IMG/VR virus record: IMGVR_UViG_3300028854_000016
Location: 1 to 64,000 of that record
Strand: one strand, 5' to 3'
Origin: a virus
Length of the DNA: 64,000 nt
Shown: positions 17,187 to 26,120 of the stretch, piece by piece
Layout: the number at the start of each line of letters is the position of its first letter
Numbering within the stretch: the first letter of the stretch is position 1
Made by a program: the position numbers and the translations under genes
The notes under the pieces: model-generated
What the model saw: only the letters and a program-made list of their open reading frames with translations
Told to the model about the DNA's origin: nothing
The model's database searches: none

Positions 17187-18272
17187 ATGTTAGAGATCCT
17201 AAAACCACTTCTTGAAAGTGGATTAGTAAATGAAGAAACTCGCACAGCCATTAATGAAGCATGGCAAAGCAAGCTCAAAGAAGTTAAGTCTCAAGTAAGG
17301 ACTGAAATTCGTGAAGAGTTTGCTGGTCGTTACGAGCATGATAAAGCAACTATGATTAAAACTCTTGATAAAATGGTTTCAGAGACACTAAGCAATGAAG
17401 TCAAACAAATCAAAGAAGAGCGCAATCAAGTAGCTAAATTGAAAATTCAAACAATCAAAGAAACTAAACAAGCAGCAGCAAAATTTAATAAATTTGCAAC
17501 AAGAGCATTAGCTGAAGAATTGGCTGAATTTGCTCAAGAACGCAAATTAAGTGAAGCACACAAGAATAAATTAGAAAAATTTATTATGAGTTCTCTCGCA
17601 GAAGAAATTAATGAGTTTGCTCAAGACAAAAAGAATTTAGTTGAAACAAAAGTTAAACTTATTTCAGAAGCAAAGAATCAATTAAATCTTTTGAAACAGA
17701 AATTTGTTGCAAGAAGCAGCAAAGCCGTAAGCGAGATAGTTGCACAAACATTGAATCATGAGCTAAAGCAACTACACGAAGATATTAAGATCGCCCGCCA
17801 AAATAATTTCGGACGTAAGATTTATGAAGCGTTCGCAACTGAATTCACTGGAACTTATCTTAACGAAAACGCAGAAGTTAAGAAACTGCGTAACGAAATT
17901 GAAAGAGTTACTAATAAATTAACAGAAGCAAAGAAAGAAGTAGTAACAAAAACTAAATTAGTTGAATCAAAAGACAAAGACTTAACAATTATTAAAAATA
18001 GAGCAGAAAGATCAAAGATTTTATCTGAATTATTTTCTCCTCTTGAAAAAAGCAAAAAAGAAGTAATGACTCAATTGTTAGAAAATGTGCAGACAAATCA
18101 GTTAAGATCAGCATATGATAAGTATTTGCCAGCAGTTTTAAATAATAGAACTAAGCCAGTTATTGAGACTGGTAAAGATTTGTTAAATGAATCAACTGGT
18201 AATAAAAACAAAGTAGTACCCGTCGAAGCGGATTCTTTAGTAGATATTAAACGTTTGGCAGGGCTAAAGTAA
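17187..18272 (+). CDS. 22: Prohead scaffold protein gp22
   Basis: A 361-residue protein that is almost entirely helical and Lys/Glu/Ala-rich. The start (LEILKPLLESGLVNEETRTAI) and the SLAEEINEFAQ repeats fit T4-like scaffold proteins. It lies immediately before gp23, as in T4. It builds the prohead core and is later broken down by gp21. It ends SLVDIKRLAGLK, a terminus shared with the 526-residue protein at 52928. The size is larger than T4 gp22 (269). Confidence 0.85.
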   Translation: MLEILKPLLESGLVNEETRTAINEAWQSKLKEVKSQVRTEIREEFAGRYEHDKATMIKTLDKMVSETLSNEVKQIKEERNQVAKLKIQTIKETKQAAAKFNKFATRALAEELAEFAQERKLSEAHKNKLEKFIMSSLAEEINEFAQDKKNLVETKVKLISEAKNQLNLLKQKFVARSSKAVSEIVAQTLNHELKQLHEDIKIARQNNFGRKIYEAFATEFTGTYLNENAEVKKLRNEIERVTNKLTEAKKEVVTKTKLVESKDKDLTIIKNRAERSKILSELFSPLEKSKKEVMTQLLENVQTNQLRSAYDKYLPAVLNNRTKPVIETGKDLLNESTGNKNKVVPVEADSLVDIKRLAGLK

Positions 18273-18287
18273 ATAAAGGAGAATACA

Positions 18288-19472
18288 ATGTCAACACCAT
18301 TATTGGAAAATCGTTGGGCTGATACAAAAGCTGCCCTGCTCGAAGGACTTCAAGGTAATCGTAAGTCAGTTATGAGTACAGTCCTAGAGAACACTCGCAA
18401 ATATTTGTCAGAAAGTGCAACAACTGGTTCTACTACTGCTGGCAATATTGCTACACTAAATCGCGTAATTCTGCCTGTAATTCGTCGAGTTATGCCAACA
18501 GTTATTGCCAACGAACTTGTTGGTGTTCAGCCAATGACTGGACCAGTTGGACAGATTCAGACTTTGCGTGTTCGTTATGCACAGACTGATAATGTTACTG
18601 CTCCTTATCCTTGGAATACTGGAACTACAGCAGGAGATGAAGCATTAAGCCCATTCAAGATTGCAACAGCTTACTCTGGTAGTGCATCTACTGGTATGGC
18701 TGATTATACAGCTAATCTTGAAGGACAAGCTGGTAATAAAATTAACGTTCAAATTCTACGTCAGACAGTTGAAGCCAAGAGCCGCAAGCTATCTGCCCGC
18801 TGGACATTTGAAGCAGCACAAGATGCACAAGCAATGCACGGCATCGATGTGGAAGCTGAAATTATGGCTGCTCTTGCTCAAGAAATCACTGCTGAAATCG
18901 ACCAAGAAATCATTGGTTCATTGCAAGCACTTTCTGGAACAGATCAGACTTATGATCAGTCTCTAGTTTCTGGAACTGCAACTTATGTTGGTGACGAACA
19001 TGCTGCTCTAGCAGTTATGATTAATCGTGCAGCTAACTTAATTGCACAACGCACTCATCGTGGCGCTGGCAACTGGGCAGTTGTAAGTCCAACAGCATTA
19101 ACAGTATTGCAAAGTGCAACAACTTCAGCTTTTGCAAGAACCACTGAAGGAACATTTGAAGCACCAACAAATACAAAATTAGTTGGCACATTAAATGGAT
19201 CAATGAAAATTTATGTAAATGGATATGCTCCAGATTCTCAGCCAGTGCTTGTAGGTTATAAAGGCGCTTCTGAGTCAGATGCAGCAGCTTTCTATTGTCC
19301 ATATATTCCATTGATGAGTTCTGGAGTTGTTCTTGATCCAGTCACATTCGAGCCAGTAACTAGCTTCTTGACTCGTTATGGATACGTTGAATTAACTAAC
19401 AGCGCAAGTTCTTTGGGTAATGCTGCTGACTATCTCAGCAGTATCAACGTGGCAAATCTTTCATTTAGCTAA
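18288..19472 (+). CDS. 23: Major capsid protein gp23
   Basis: A 394-residue shell protein. The core LNRVILPVIRRVMPTVIANELVGVQPMTGPVGQI is the hallmark of T4-like gp23. An L-S-E|S point after residue 42 is the likely gp21 maturation cut. It is shorter than T4 gp23 (521) and closer to marine relatives. Codon use is less AT-rich than most neighbours, as expected for the most abundant virion protein. A terminator follows directly. Confidence 0.95.
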   Translation: MSTPLLENRWADTKAALLEGLQGNRKSVMSTVLENTRKYLSESATTGSTTAGNIATLNRVILPVIRRVMPTVIANELVGVQPMTGPVGQIQTLRVRYAQTDNVTAPYPWNTGTTAGDEALSPFKIATAYSGSASTGMADYTANLEGQAGNKINVQILRQTVEAKSRKLSARWTFEAAQDAQAMHGIDVEAEIMAALAQEITAEIDQEIIGSLQALSGTDQTYDQSLVSGTATYVGDEHAALAVMINRAANLIAQRTHRGAGNWAVVSPTALTVLQSATTSAFARTTEGTFEAPTNTKLVGTLNGSMKIYVNGYAPDSQPVLVGYKGASESDAAAFYCPYIPLMSSGVVLDPVTFEPVTSFLTRYGYVELTNSASSLGNAADYLSSINVANLSFS

Positions 19473-19488
19473 TAAACAGTAATATAAA

Positions 19489-19524
19489 ATAAAAGCCTCA
19501 GGGAAATCTGAGGCTTTTATTTTA
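19489..19524 (+). terminator. Intrinsic terminator after gp23
   Basis: The stem aataaaagcctca / tgaggcttttatt has a short loop and a T-rich tail. It ends the head-module transcript. Confidence 0.9.
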
Positions 19525-19754
19525 TTCAGAAAAGAAATCACAGTAGCTTTAGCTCTGTGGATGAATTTTCTGTTGCAATTAATATAAATCGAGAAGGACT
19601 TAGAATAATAGGGATGGAATGTCCCAAATATACACTTGTGGAGATACCACCGCTGGGCAATATTGATGAAAATCAATCTTGTAAGTATGTGTCAGAGAAA
19701 CAGGAAGCAAACTGCCTTAGTATGTGTGATTCACACAGCAATACATCCAAATGA

Positions 19755-19985
19755 AAAATATTGTGTACTTGTGGGTCTGGGAAATTACGAAAATATATTT
19801 CTCTTTCTAAAAGATTGTCGTTTTGCGAAAAAGCCAATTTTTTCTACTCTGCTAAAGAATGTATCAGCAAAAAATGTATTGAAGCTGCAAAATTGTGAGA
19901 CAAAGAACTTGCAAAAACACGACGAGCAAAAACTAATTTAATAAAATATGGGGTTAAAAATAGCAGGCAAGATGCTTGGCTATGA
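19755..19985 (+). pseudogene. Remnant of a Vsr-like (EDxHD) homing endonuclease
   Basis: One frame, interrupted by a TGA at 19896, reads C-T-C-G-S-G-K-L-R-K-Y, then KRLSFCEK and KECISKKC. It continues AKTNLIKYGVKNSRQDAWL and stops at 19983. This matches the Cys-rich region and one 'K-T-N-x-x-K-Y-G-V' unit of the five larger endonucleases in the window. The nuclease domain is gone. The stretch 19525-19754 holds nothing else I can support. Confidence 0.7.
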
Positions 19986-19989
19986 AATA

Positions 19990-19997
19990 GATAAATA
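19990..19997 (+). promoter_or_regulatory. T4-type late promoter box
   Basis: GATAAATA lies directly after the endonuclease remnant, 18 nt before the fibre-like gene at 20016, with an aagagg ribosome site between. Confidence 0.55.
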
Positions 19998-20015
19998 TAT
20001 AAGAGGATTAAATAA

Positions 20016-22796
20016 ATGAAGAAGTTACTTATTTTTTCAGCAATATTATCATTAATTACATTACCTTCAATATTTCTTGGTCAGCAAGTTCAGGCTCCTG
20101 GTGGAGTAAATTTTGGTAATAAAAATATACTTACTGAAATATCTGGAAATGGTGTGCCAACAGGTAGTTGTTCATATAGAGCCCGATATATTCAATTGGA
20201 TGCTGTAGCAGGAGCTAACTCTTGGGAATGTATTAACGGAGGATGGGTAAATCAAGGAGGAAGCAGCAGTAGTGGCGTAGCCAGTGTAACGGCTATATTA
20301 CCTCTTTTAGTCAATGGTGGCGCTGGCCCAGTCACTGGAGCAGCTACTGTGTCCTGCCCTACGTGTGGTGGAGGTAGTGGGGGTGTTCCCAGTGTCAATG
20401 GAATCACCAGTGCAGTGACTATTCTGGCTGGAGCAAACATGGGCGTAGCTACAGTCGGCGACAACATCACTCTTAGTAGTACAGGCGGCGGCGCGGGTGT
20501 TCCCAGTGTCAATGGAATCACTAATGCGGTGACTATTCTGGCTGGCGCGAACATGGGAGTAGCTACAGTTGGCGACAACATCACGCTTAGTAGTACAGGC
20601 AGCGGAGGGGGTTATATATTGCCTCCTGCAACTACATCTACTTTGGGAGGAGTAAAAGCAGATGGTGTTACAACAACTGTGGCAGTCGATGGTACTATAT
20701 CTTCAACTAGTGGCTTATATACTATTCCAGTAAACACAAATGTATTGGTCGGATTTGATTCTAGAAATTTAGTGTCAACAACATGCCAAAGTACTGGGCT
20801 GTCCGTATCTGGAGATGGCTCAATTACATCAGGAAGTATTGCAGGAGGAGTGTTCACAGCCACTTCAATTAACAACGATATTCCTGGAACCATTTTAACT
20901 CTGAGCCAGTTTACAGGTGCAGCATCAGTATTGAACGGCCAAGTAATTACTCTATTACCAACTCCTACTCCTACCAGTTTTACTGCTAATGTGACTGGAA
21001 TTACTACTCTCAGCAGCACAGGAAGCGGCATGTCTGTCTGTACAAATATAGTACCAACGCAACTTAGTCGGGAGCCTGTTGCATCTCATGCAAATGTAAT
21101 AAACGTATCATCAGGAAATTATACTACTACGATGTTTATTGCCAACTTTGCATCCATAGTAGGACCCTACTATCCGTCTGTCACTGGAAAGCCAGCTTTA
21201 GCAATACTACAAGGCGGCGCGTTCGATGCACTTAGTTGTGATACAGCAGCAAGTATCGAGGCAAATCTACAGACAATTTGGGGTCTTTATCATTCACAAG
21301 GAATTCCTGTTATGCAATCAACTCTCATTCCAGTACAGATTAATGATTTCTGTCCTGTTGCTCAGATGACTATTTACCAAGTAAATAATTGGCTTAAAAC
21401 TCAGGGACCCACCCAAGTTGCCACTGGTAATTCATCTTGGGATAACTTAGTCGATCTTGGGGGATTAATATGGGATCCATATAACCCATTGTTCATGCTT
21501 CAAACAGGAACAGTTGATCATCCTACTGATGCAGGAGCATCTAGAATTGCTGATGCTCTTAATGCTGGAATTGCTAATCCAGGAAGTATGGCTAATATTC
21601 CAGGGGGTGTTATTATTGTAAGTGCAGTAGAACAAGGCTCGTATTATCAAGGATTCCAATTAATTGATCCTCCAAATAACGGGTCAATGATGATCTTTCC
21701 TGCTGGAGATGGTAGCACAGGGACAAGTATTGACGGCTGGGGTGAGTTGGTCAATGATTTTCTTTTTGATTTCTTAGCTATTCGACCTTCCTACACTGCT
21801 AGGGTAATGCCAAGTTCACTTGGTGCTTATGGTTTTGCAAATAGTGTAAGCGGTCGATTGGATAATTTCCCTCCTTCTTTATGCATGATGGCTGATTCCA
21901 GTATGAATGGAATATTTAGTTTTGGCTGGTCTGGAGGATATGGAAATGACTGTGTGCCATTTGCTAAGAATGCTGGTATGGGATTTGGATACTGGTATGG
22001 TCCTGCTACTGCTCCTACTGGCGCTTGTAATACTTCAGTTACATCTCCAATAGGATCTTGGATTTCAAGCCGTGATGGAAAATTGACTTACTGTAATAGT
22101 TCCAGTGTTTATCAAGATGAAACTCCTGGTTCAACTATATCTGGAGTATCTTCAATTATTCCATCAAGAGGAATCATTTGCAGTCCTTTGGATTTGGTAT
22201 CAGGTACATGTAGTGGTGTTGTAACTTTAAGCAGCTCATCTCCTTCTATCAGTTATGGCGTGGGTGCTCCTACAGCTTTTATTGGAACTCACTCATATTG
22301 GCGTGTAACTGTGGACGCAGTACGTGGTTCTTTTGCTGTGATTGGAGAGTTACAATTTAGAGAAGTTTCAGGAGTAAACGAAATTCCAGTAGGTGGCTCT
22401 CCTATCGAAAGCAGTGAATATAGCAGTGGTTGGAGTGATGTTTTGGCTTACGATGGTGACTTTACAACAGGTTGGGCGCCTACAACCACAATAAGTGAGT
22501 GGATTGGATACCATTTTGGAACAGCTAGGAGCGTTTCTCAACTAGCCATCGCTCCAATGACTGGGCGCGAGTCTGATGTTCCTTCTGGATTTACTGTATC
22601 TTTTTCAGATGACAATGTGGCGTATACCAATGTTTTGTCAGAAACCAGCGTGCCAATTGGAATCACTGGAGTATTTAATACATATACAATTCCAGGAGGA
22701 ACTCCCAACAATGAAAATGATATATATTACGATACAAGTGGCGCATCTTATATTATGTATGTATTTCATTTAGGAGCATGGCATCAAATAAACTAA
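20016..22796 (+). CDS. Fibre-like protein with signal peptide, SGNH-hydrolase and discoidin-like domains
   Basis: A 926-residue protein. Residues 1-27 form a classic Sec signal peptide: KK, a long hydrophobic core, then Q-V-Q-A. About 90-200 is Gly/Ser-rich with two near-identical units beginning PSVNGITSAVTILAGANMGV. About 240-520 looks like an SGNH/GDSL hydrolase: F-D-S-R around S249, L-Q-G-G-A-F-D, and V-D-H-P-T-D with H502. The C-terminus (about 765-900) resembles an F5/8 discoidin lectin domain. It probably binds or deacylates host surface glycan. A Sec signal on a virion protein is unusual. Confidence 0.6.
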   Translation: MKKLLIFSAILSLITLPSIFLGQQVQAPGGVNFGNKNILTEISGNGVPTGSCSYRARYIQLDAVAGANSWECINGGWVNQGGSSSSGVASVTAILPLLVNGGAGPVTGAATVSCPTCGGGSGGVPSVNGITSAVTILAGANMGVATVGDNITLSSTGGGAGVPSVNGITNAVTILAGANMGVATVGDNITLSSTGSGGGYILPPATTSTLGGVKADGVTTTVAVDGTISSTSGLYTIPVNTNVLVGFDSRNLVSTTCQSTGLSVSGDGSITSGSIAGGVFTATSINNDIPGTILTLSQFTGAASVLNGQVITLLPTPTPTSFTANVTGITTLSSTGSGMSVCTNIVPTQLSREPVASHANVINVSSGNYTTTMFIANFASIVGPYYPSVTGKPALAILQGGAFDALSCDTAASIEANLQTIWGLYHSQGIPVMQSTLIPVQINDFCPVAQMTIYQVNNWLKTQGPTQVATGNSSWDNLVDLGGLIWDPYNPLFMLQTGTVDHPTDAGASRIADALNAGIANPGSMANIPGGVIIVSAVEQGSYYQGFQLIDPPNNGSMMIFPAGDGSTGTSIDGWGELVNDFLFDFLAIRPSYTARVMPSSLGAYGFANSVSGRLDNFPPSLCMMADSSMNGIFSFGWSGGYGNDCVPFAKNAGMGFGYWYGPATAPTGACNTSVTSPIGSWISSRDGKLTYCNSSSVYQDETPGSTISGVSSIIPSRGIICSPLDLVSGTCSGVVTLSSSSPSISYGVGAPTAFIGTHSYWRVTVDAVRGSFAVIGELQFREVSGVNEIPVGGSPIESSEYSSGWSDVLAYDGDFTTGWAPTTTISEWIGYHFGTARSVSQLAIAPMTGRESDVPSGFTVSFSDDNVAYTNVLSETSVPIGITGVFNTYTIPGGTPNNENDIYYDTSGASYIMYVFHLGAWHQIN

Positions 22797-22804
22797 CTTA
22801 GTAT

Positions 22805-22839
22805 GCATCAGTAACTATAACTGATCTAGTTACTGATGC
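22805..22839. other. Perfect 12-bp inverted repeat without a T run
   Basis: The arms gcatcagtaact and agttactgatgc have an 11-nt loop, just after the stop codon of the fibre-like gene. The lack of a T tract argues against a simple intrinsic terminator. An mRNA 3' stabiliser or processing site is possible. Confidence 0.6.
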
Positions 22840-22921
22840 GTAACTGGCGCACTATCCAATTTATAATGTAACAGTGTTTTAGATAGAATTATTTACTTTA
22901 CAACCAAAAATTATATAAATT

Positions 22922-22930
22922 GATAAATAC
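22922..22930 (+). promoter_or_regulatory. T4-type late promoter box
   Basis: GATAAATAC with a second AATAAATAT box around 22940. Both precede the structural gene at 23004 (aagaggt ribosome site). Confidence 0.55.
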
Positions 22931-23003
22931 TAATGACTAATAAATATTAGTTTTATGAAGTAAGTAATCTTCGTAGGGAGTAGAACTCCAAAGAGGTAAT
23001 ATA

Positions 23004-23888
23004 ATGGGTCGCCCGTTAAAAAGACAAAAATATTTTGATCACGTTGATGCAAATAAAACCAATGTAGTTCATCAAATTCAATCAACAACTTGGGGACCAG
23101 CAGATTCATCTGCGCTTCCTGGTTATTTAACAAAGCAAAATAGCACAAATAGATTCCGTGCTCATACAGTCAATGGAAATAGTTTAACCACTCTTTCTAA
23201 TGGGACACCCACTTCTGCTGGTTATTCAGCAGTTAAAGTTTTTCCAGTTGGGTCAGATCCTGTTGTTTATGCAAATGCTACTGCAAAGTTAAAAATTATT
23301 AATGCTACAGTGGTAAATGGTGGAAATAATTATCATGCTAATGATGTTCTAAGTGTTTCTGGTGGAACATTTGGTAATTCAGCAACAATAACAGTCAATT
23401 CAGTGTTTGGTAATAGTGCTGTAAATGCAATCACTCTAAATGCTGTGGCAAATCAAGGATATTCTGCTTTGCCAGCAAATATTGCTGGAGTTGCAACTGT
23501 TGATACAACCAATGCAAATGGAATTGGAGCAATATTCAGCGTTAATTTTGGTCTTGAAAGCGTGAATGTTGTTTCTGGTGGAAACAATTATTCCAGCGCA
23601 ACTCTAGTATTTCCAGGATCCCAAACAGCCCCAACAGTTACTTCATTTGTTGTTGCTGGATCACTTGTTAACAACGTAGCTGTGAATACACCTGGAGTTA
23701 TCAATGTTAACCCAACTGTTACTGTTGAAGGAACATCAGGAACAACTGAATATGTTAAACAGATTCAATCTGAACACCAAGTTCTTACGTTCGGAGGAAA
23801 TGTATATAATTGGTTGCCAAAAGGAGTAACTCCTCCTGCTGATTATGCAAATCTTAACATTAAATTGGCTTACTTAGACACTTTGTAA
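23004..23888 (+). CDS. Virion structural protein, beta-rich
   Basis: A 294-residue protein. The N-terminus MGRPLKRQKYF is of a type found in structural proteins of marine T4-like phages. The body is Gly/Asn/Thr/Val-rich with two repeats of the pattern V-(N/S)-G-G-N-N-Y and no charge clusters. This suggests beta-helix or jelly-roll folds as in head decoration or fibre proteins. It has its own late promoter and terminator. Exact role unknown. Confidence 0.6.
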   Translation: MGRPLKRQKYFDHVDANKTNVVHQIQSTTWGPADSSALPGYLTKQNSTNRFRAHTVNGNSLTTLSNGTPTSAGYSAVKVFPVGSDPVVYANATAKLKIINATVVNGGNNYHANDVLSVSGGTFGNSATITVNSVFGNSAVNAITLNAVANQGYSALPANIAGVATVDTTNANGIGAIFSVNFGLESVNVVSGGNNYSSATLVFPGSQTAPTVTSFVVAGSLVNNVAVNTPGVINVNPTVTVEGTSGTTEYVKQIQSEHQVLTFGGNVYNWLPKGVTPPADYANLNIKLAYLDTL

Positions 23889-23904
23889 ATAATTGTGATA
23901 ATTT

Positions 23905-23945
23905 TATAGGCATGAATAAATTATTCATGCCTATAAATTTGTTTT
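23905..23945 (+). terminator. Intrinsic terminator
   Basis: The stem tataggcatgaata / tattcatgcctata is followed by a T-rich tract; it ends the structural gene at 23888. Confidence 0.85.
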
Positions 23946-23947
23946 TA

Positions 23948-23955
23948 TATAAATA
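23948..23955 (+). promoter_or_regulatory. T4-type late promoter, perfect box
   Basis: TATAAATA is identical to the T4 late consensus. It lies directly behind the terminator and 18 nt before the 23974 gene, with an agaggg ribosome site. Confidence 0.7.
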
Positions 23956-23973
23956 ACATTAGAGGGTATAATA

Positions 23974-24345
23974 ATGTCAGACTCTAATGTTACGGTAACC
24001 ACATCTGCAACACTATCAGAAACAACTTCAACAGCAAATATAGCTGAAACAGATGATAATGGCGTTGAAGTTTATAATCCATCTATAAACAATTGGGATA
24101 AAAGATTCTGGCGTTCAGTAGTTTCAGTCCCAAATGGCACTGGAAGCACTTCAAAAGTAGCTACATTATCTATAGTATGGATAACATTAGGGATTTTGAT
24201 TTATCTTATTGCAATAACTCATGGTATACCAGATCATATAATGCTATTGAGTTATTTTAGTAGTTTGCTTATCTGTGTAATTTATAGCCCAGCAAAAATT
24301 ATTGAATTATTACAACTACGATTTGGTAATGGAAGTAAAAAATAA
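23974..24345 (+). CDS. Small two-helix membrane protein
   Basis: A 123-residue protein. Residues 1-60 are Ser/Thr-rich and polar. Two hydrophobic segments follow: ATLSIVWITLGILIYLIAIT (about 68-87) and MLLSYFSSLLICVIY (about 95-109). A short basic tail ends the protein. Late promoter. Function unknown; a holin-like or membrane-anchored accessory role cannot be told from sequence. It converges with a minus-strand gene with no gap. Confidence 0.6.
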   Translation: MSDSNVTVTTSATLSETTSTANIAETDDNGVEVYNPSINNWDKRFWRSVVSVPNGTGSTSKVATLSIVWITLGILIYLIAITHGIPDHIMLLSYFSSLLICVIYSPAKIIELLQLRFGNGSKK

Positions 24346-24765
24346 TTATTTGGAAAATAAGCTTTCAGCTAATTGAATTTTTTCTTTGATGGTAGCAATT
24401 GATAACGAATTAAAAAGTCCAGGATGCAAAGGTTTCGGGAATTTTTCTAATGCAGTCCAACAATAACCATCATGCTCACTATTTAAAGTAGGAATAAATT
24501 CCCTTTCAATAATAAAAATGAATGAATGATATCTAAATTCTTCATCAAAACTAGTAAATGTTTCTAGAGGAATATATTTTTCTATTTCTGGAATACTTCC
24601 CAATTCTTCAAGCAATTCTCGATTTAATCCAACAATAGTATTTTCATCTAGATTTAATTTTCCACCAGGCAACCCCCAAGTCCCTCTTGTTTTCGTATTA
24701 TTGCGAAGAAGGAATAAAAATCGTTTTGTTGATTTTGAATAGAAGAGTGCTCCAGCAGCAATCAT
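24346..24765 (-). CDS. NUDIX hydrolase
   Basis: A 139-residue enzyme. The complete NUDIX box lies at 35-57: G-x5-E41-x7-R49-E50-L-L-E53-E54-x-G56, which binds the divalent metal and cleaves a nucleoside diphosphate linked to X. The preceding RGTWGLPGG is typical of MutT-like members. The last gene of a minus-strand run with gp15 and the gp14-like gene, sharing one base with the gp15 stop. Substrate unknown (oxidised dNTP, NAD-type or ADP-ribose compounds are all possible). Confidence 0.88.
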   Translation of the reverse strand: MIAAGALFYSKSTKRFLFLLRNNTKTRGTWGLPGGKLNLDENTIVGLNRELLEELGSIPEIEKYIPLETFTSFDEEFRYHSFIFIIEREFIPTLNSEHDGYCWTALEKFPKPLHPGLFNSLSIATIKEKIQLAESLFSK

Positions 24766-26108
24766 TAGATTATTAATCTCCAGTTTTCAGCAGTATAGGG
24801 ACCGTTCCATCCATTCACCCATGCATTTCCATTCCATTGAATTTGAGAACTGGTATTATTGTCGTATACAAACTGAATATTTCCAATATTGTTATTGGCA
24901 GAAAAGGTAGTGATCCATGAATTTCCATTATAACTTATAATATCATTGACTTTTGCAGATGCGTTACTATTTACAGTATTATATGGCCAATTTGTCCCAA
25001 TATCACTAGTTAGTAAATAACTTTGGCCAATGTTAGCATTGGGCAATCCAATATTTGGTGCTTCACTTTCAGGATTTATAATTGCAGTAATTGCTGGCAA
25101 AGTGTTTATTGGCAAAGTTGCTATATTGGCGTTGAAAAGAACAATTGTAGAATCAGAAGGATTAACAGTTATGGTTCCAATAATTTCATTTGTGTCTCCA
25201 GCATAAGTTAACCCAATTTCTGATACCCCTTGTCTAATATTTCCATAAACTCCAAGAATTCCATTCCAATCCAACGGCTGTCCGTAGACTCCAGCCACAT
25301 TGGATGAATTGACTCCTTGATTAAGAATTCTTATTTGATTATTATTTACAAACAGTCCATAATTATTGTATGTTACTACTTGTCTAGTTCCATATACAAT
25401 ATCATTAATTCCTGCCAATTCGCCAATATTGGAAATAACTTTGAATATAACTCCCATTTTACTAACATGAGCAGGGAGAGTTAACCAAATAGGAGATTCA
25501 AATTGTAACGTACTTATATCATAAGAAGTGTCATTTCCTTGACCAACTGGAATAGTTCTATTTGACCAAGTGGTATCGTTTAATTCCAAATAACTTAAAC
25601 TTTCCCAATCTTCATAATTGTCAGTTTTTTGAATTTCTATTGATGGGTTAAATAATGGCAATATTTGTTCTAAAATTTGTAATTTTTGTTGTGTATTGCT
25701 AGTAACAATGTCGAGACGCACTTCTAATTTATATGGAACAGGCATGAATTTTTTAACTGTGTAAGCATTTCCTTGAGCAGGAAGATAAGTTCCGCAAGCA
25801 GGAGAAAATACTCTAGTTCTCACTGTAGATGAATCTACATATGTTGGGGTTTGAGTTCTTGGTCTGTCAAATTTTAGATTATTAATGTATATGGAAATCA
25901 TCGGGATACTAGGTAAAATATTCTCGCTGTTTAATCTTTGAATTGTCGCTGCTTGTATAGAGCCATCTCCCCATATAACAGGAACAGATGAATATAATTG
26001 ATTTCCAGATGCATCCAATCCATATTGCACTTGGAATTCGCTGAATACTCGCATAATCTGCAAAATCCATTTTCTTATTTGGGCTGAATATTGAAAAGTT
26101 TGTGCCAT
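24765..26108 (-). CDS. 15: Tail sheath stabiliser / terminator gp15-like
   Basis: A 447-residue protein. The N-terminal 270 residues follow the T4 gp15 plan: IRKWILQIMRVFSEFQVQYG near the start and then PVIWGDG. Later come PVPYKLEVRLDIVTSNTQQK and LQILEQILPLFNPSIEI. gp15 caps the sheath and tube and joins the tail to the neck. T4 gp15 has 272 residues; the extra C-terminal part (about 275-447) is beta-rich with Asn/Trp and may be a surface decoration domain. It follows the gp14-like gene by 12 nt. Confidence 0.8.
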   Translation of the reverse strand: MAQTFQYSAQIRKWILQIMRVFSEFQVQYGLDASGNQLYSSVPVIWGDGSIQAATIQRLNSENILPSIPMISIYINNLKFDRPRTQTPTYVDSSTVRTRVFSPACGTYLPAQGNAYTVKKFMPVPYKLEVRLDIVTSNTQQKLQILEQILPLFNPSIEIQKTDNYEDWESLSYLELNDTTWSNRTIPVGQGNDTSYDISTLQFESPIWLTLPAHVSKMGVIFKVISNIGELAGINDIVYGTRQVVTYNNYGLFVNNNQIRILNQGVNSSNVAGVYGQPLDWNGILGVYGNIRQGVSEIGLTYAGDTNEIIGTITVNPSDSTIVLFNANIATLPINTLPAITAIINPESEAPNIGLPNANIGQSYLLTSDIGTNWPYNTVNSNASAKVNDIISYNGNSWITTFSANNNIGNIQFVYDNNTSSQIQWNGNAWVNGWNGPYTAENWRLII

Positions 26109-26120
26109 TATTCCTCAAAT

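Noticed and set aside
19557-19941. Two overlapping plus frames behind gp23 (65 and 101 codons)
   Set aside because: Neither has a ribosome site or recognisable sequence. The better explanation of 19755-19985 is an endonuclease remnant in another frame.
20252-21031. Antisense open frames over the fibre-like gene
   Set aside because: They mirror Gly/Ser/Thr repeats and lack starts or known domains.
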